7,647 bases of DNA, from assembly GCA_964361105.1 (NCBI GenBank), contig CAYHZG010000022.1, positions 1 through 7,647 on the forward strand. The letters are read 5' to 3'. This document shows, one piece after another, positions 5,655-7,647 of this stretch. A program made the position numbers and the translations under genes. The notes beneath the pieces are model-generated. The model worked only from the letters and a program-made list of their open reading frames with translations. It was not told the origin of the DNA and did no database searches. This stretch comes from CAYHZG01 sp964361105. Lineage in GTDB: Bacteria > Patescibacteriota > Minisyncoccia > 2-02-FULL-40-12. Position 1 is the stretch's first letter; each line of letters starts with the position of its first letter.

Positions 5655-6827
5655 TTAGTAGTCGCAGGCCGAGCCTAAAAGATTAACTGCCACCATTGCC
5701 TTTCTAACCGTGTCGGCCTTATTTAAACTGACCCGTCTCCCCACCTGACCTCTAAAATCAAATAGGGCGCCGGCGTAGATATACAGGGTATCAATTCTAG
5801 CGCTTTCTGGGCCGTCAACTCTATCAAAAACATAAGCCGTCGAGATTCTGGCGTCTTCTCCAAGGTCCAAGACCCGGGCAATAGCCAAGGTAATAGTAGT
5901 GCTATCATCCGTATCAATCCCGCTGGCAATCACCGTGCCATAGGCCACTCCAAAGTCTAAATCGCGGGCCAGTGAATAATTACTGAATGGAAAGTTTGAA
6001 GGAACACTGCATGCTTGACCGGTTTGAGGGGTCTGAGTGACGCCTGAAGTCGGCCCTGGGGGCGGAATTGAAGTTGGTCTTGGAGTTGGGCTAGGAGATG
6101 TTTTGGTAACAGTAGTTCCGCAAGGAGTAGTATAAACAGAAACAGCCGAGGTGACTACACTAATAGTCTGAGCTTGTCTTTGAATTTGAACTGAAGCGCC
6201 GGGCGAGGTAACCGAAAGCTGACTGCCCCTCAAATCATTTTCTATTTTGGCTTCGATTTCTTTGGAATTCTTTTTAAACAAAAACTTATACCAGGGAAGT
6301 TTTATTTTAACATCGCCGCCAGCACTAACTTCCACTTCTCCGTCCAAATCAGTCCTAAAAATACCCAAAAATCTGGCTGGCTGATTATAATTTATTTGAA
6401 CCGTTGTTCCCGGAGTGGAAATCGTTCTGACCCCAGAACATTGTTCCAGAACCAAGTCTTTATAAGTTTCCAAATCTTGGTTGGTATTAATCTGGACCTG
6501 CTTTCCGCTTACCTCAACCTTCAATATGCCGGTTGAAGTTTGAACGCCGCCCGGGAAAATAGTGGTTGTCCGGCCAGGCGTGATTATATTGGTTGTCCCG
6601 GTCGGACCAGTTGGCTGCTGAACCTTAATCCCAGAACCAGTCGGATATTGAATATTAACATCGGTGCCGGTGCCGGTTTTATTGAGATCGATTGTCCGGC
6701 CCGGTAAATTAATTATCTGGGCATATCCATATTCCTCTAGTTGGTCGTTGATAGCTATTAAAGAAATAATCACAAGAGAAATTAGACCAAACCGCTTAAG
6801 ATTGTCTCCCTTTAGTTTTTTCTTCAT
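5655..6827 (-). CDS. Putative exported or membrane-anchored surface protein, 390 aa
   Basis: I do not recognise a named family. A basic N-terminus (MKKKLKG) and a hydrophobic stretch (FGLISLVIISLIAI, 13-26) form a signal peptide or signal anchor, so the bulk should lie outside the membrane. The exported part is Gly/Thr/Pro-rich up to about residue 100. It then has beta-rich segments with a recurring motif: TPGTTVQINYNQP (138-150), SPGASVQIQRQAQ (208-220) and, more loosely, GTDVNIQYPTG (54-64). A Ser/Thr/Pro linker (about 242-270) leads to a C-terminal domain (about 273-390). Cysteines occur only at 130, 236, 273 and 388, which would allow two disulfides. The ATG at 6827 was chosen because GGAGG lies 12 bases upstream. 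The longer open frame to 6935 runs through the tRNA gene and is not real. It probably shares a transcript with the tRNA, because no promoter is clear between them. A surface or pilus-like role is only a guess. Confidence 0.8.
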   Translation of the reverse strand: MKKKLKGDNLKRFGLISLVIISLIAINDQLEEYGYAQIINLPGRTIDLNKTGTGTDVNIQYPTGSGIKVQQPTGPTGTTNIITPGRTTTIFPGGVQTSTGILKVEVSGKQVQINTNQDLETYKDLVLEQCSGVRTISTPGTTVQINYNQPARFLGIFRTDLDGEVEVSAGGDVKIKLPWYKFLFKKNSKEIEAKIENDLRGSQLSVTSPGASVQIQRQAQTISVVTSAVSVYTTPCGTTVTKTSPSPTPRPTSIPPPGPTSGVTQTPQTGQACSVPSNFPFSNYSLARDLDFGVAYGTVIASGIDTDDSTTITLAIARVLDLGEDARISTAYVFDRVDGPESARIDTLYIYAGALFDFRGQVGRRVSLNKADTVRKAMVAVNLLGSACDY

Positions 6828-6839
6828 AACTATATTAAA

Positions 6840-6844
6840 CCTCC
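6840..6844 (-). promoter_or_regulatory. Ribosome binding site deciding the exported protein's start
   Basis: The minus strand reads GGAGG, 12 bases before the ATG at 6827. The spacing is slightly long, but the site supports this start over the longer frame that overlaps the tRNA gene. Confidence 0.6.
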
Positions 6845-6893
6845 AAAAGCCAAGAAGAACAAGAAGCAGATATCCACAACAAAAAAATCTTAA

Positions 6894-6967
6894 TGTCCCC
6901 GGCGTGACTCGAACACGCAATCTCCAGATCCGCAATCTGGCGTTCTATCCAATTGAACTACGGGGAC
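6894..6967 (-). tRNA. tRNA-Arg with anticodon GCG
   Basis: On the minus strand the full cloverleaf is present. The acceptor stem is GTCCCCG with CGGGGAC, and the D arm is GTTC/GAAC with GG in the loop. The anticodon stem CCAGA/TCTGG encloses the loop TTGCGGA, and the T arm GCGTG/CACGC encloses TTCGAGT. Loop positions 34-36 read GCG, decoding CGC and, by wobble, CGT arginine codons. A20 and C35 fit known arginine identity elements. G36-G37 fits TrmD methylation. The discriminator base is A (6894) and CCA is not encoded, so a CCA-adding enzyme is needed. The 5' end directly follows the stop codon of the upstream membrane-protein gene, so the tRNA is probably cut out of a shared transcript. Confidence 0.95.
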
Positions 6968-7647
6968 TTACAACCCAAGCTCTCTCCTTAACCAATCTTC
7001 CAGTCCTTCTTCGTGACGCTCTTCTGGCAAATACATCATCAAGGCATCACGGACTTGAAACGGATCCTGACCTTTAAGAGGGATCTTGACATAGTGATTT
7101 AAGAGCTCGCCAGTGCAAAGACTCAATTCGTGATAACCTTCTGGATGATAATGAATCCAGAAAGAATCCAAGTCATGGTAGTGGTAAAATTTTTCGCCGA
7201 CTAAAATGCCGTGGGGGTGAATTTCATATTGATGATGAACCGCCTCTCGCCAAAAATGCATCAAGGTCACTAAAGCCAAGGTAAAAAAGGTGATGGCCGT
7301 AAGAATACTGCCTTGCCAAAAAAAAGCCAGAAAAGCCATGACCACTAAAACTACAACCACCCATTTTCTTAAAGTATGGCTTATAAGTTCGTGGTGCTTA
7401 TCAGGGCTAGTCCAAGCAACTAATTTTTCAATAGGCCCAGCTATAAACTCGGGGTTAAATAGTTCAGGCCCACTGAGTGGAAATTGAGGGGTTGAAGTTA
7501 AGGTAGCAAGCGGAGCCATATCCCCTGCATTATTCGGAACTTCTTCGTTTCTGTCAAACACTTCAGGAGTTTCCAGTTTCTCAAAAAAATCGTCATCTCT
7601 TTTAGGATTATTTGAAACTGGCGGAACAGTTTTTTTCGTCGGCTCAA
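6968..7647 (-). CDS. Two-helix membrane protein with PH-like C-terminal domain (N-terminus outside window)
   Basis: The frame stays open to the right edge, so the start lies outside and 225 residues are visible. The visible N-terminal part (about 1-90) is hydrophilic and probably disordered. It begins with Pro/Thr/Lys-rich and Asp/Glu-rich sequence. Two close membrane segments follow (about 95-110 and 114-131), forming a helical hairpin. The last 85 residues (YEIHPHGILVGEKFYHYHDL, then DSFWIHYHP, VKIPLKGQDP and MMYLPEE) have the beta-rich pattern of a bacterial PH-like domain. I associate this architecture with uncharacterised CPR proteins similar to DUF5673, but that is from memory. The domain is unusually rich in His and Tyr. 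The function is unknown; it is probably an inner-membrane protein with a cytoplasmic PH-like domain. A GTG at 7561 is a possible internal start, but the continuing upstream frame is equally protein-like. Its TAA directly abuts the tRNA gene. Confidence 0.78.
   Translation of the reverse strand, partial: EPTKKTVPPVSNNPKRDDDFFEKLETPEVFDRNEEVPNNAGDMAPLATLTSTPQFPLSGPELFNPEFIAGPIEKLVAWTSPDKHHELISHTLRKWVVVVLVVMAFLAFFWQGSILTAITFFTLALVTLMHFWREAVHHQYEIHPHGILVGEKFYHYHDLDSFWIHYHPEGYHELSLCTGELLNHYVKIPLKGQDPFQVRDALMMYLPEERHEEGLEDWLRRELGL

Noticed and set aside
6828..6935. N-terminal extension of the exported protein.
   Set aside because: It would overlap the tRNA gene. The ATG at 6827 has a ribosome binding site and gives a proper signal-like N-terminus.
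6664..7077. Plus-strand 137-codon open frame.
   Set aside because: It lies antisense to the exported-protein gene, the tRNA and the membrane-protein gene. Its middle is simply translated tRNA sequence.
1..7647. CRISPR array, transposase, toxin-antitoxin pair or defence operon.
   Set aside because: I found no regularly spaced direct repeats, no recognisable nuclease, transposase or Cas motifs, and no paired small genes.

Overview
This window most likely comes from a small-genome bacterium of the candidate phyla radiation (Patescibacteria, Parcubacteria or Microgenomates-like). That is inferred from three things. The main genes are AT-rich and lysine-rich and mostly lack Shine-Dalgarno sites. 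The DNA polymerase III delta subunit and RecG are recognisable but divergent. The right-edge gene looks like a two-helix membrane protein with a PH-like domain of a type I associate with these bacteria. The standard genetic code fits: none of the supported genes has an in-frame TGA, and all end in TAA or TAG.

Layout from left to right. Bases 1-130 hold no gene I can support. Bases 131-550 are a compact minus-strand unit: a consensus promoter, a strong ribosome binding site, a 78-residue unknown protein and an intrinsic terminator. Its base composition and codon use differ from the rest of the window. Bases 570-868 form a large imperfect inverted repeat with smaller hairpins inside. They also contain a protein-like reading-frame fragment that lacks a convincing start. 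Immediately after it, holA and a membrane glycosyltransferase gene form a plus-strand pair joined by a one-base stop/start overlap (TAATG). The glycosyltransferase carries a 60-bp in-frame double palindrome in a linker.

The right half is on the minus strand. In transcription order it has a membrane protein cut by the right edge, a tRNA-Arg(GCG) that begins on the base after that gene's stop codon, a putative exported Thr/Pro/Gly-rich protein, an intrinsic terminator, and recG. recG converges on the glycosyltransferase gene, and a 14-bp-stem hairpin lies between their ends.

HolA and RecG are core replication and fork-repair functions. The glycosyltransferase and the exported protein are cell-envelope functions. 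I see no CRISPR array, transposase, toxin-antitoxin pair or recognised defence system. The most unusual content is a set of palindromic or repetitive insertions, two of them inside conserved genes without breaking the frame, and the isolated, strongly signalled small gene.
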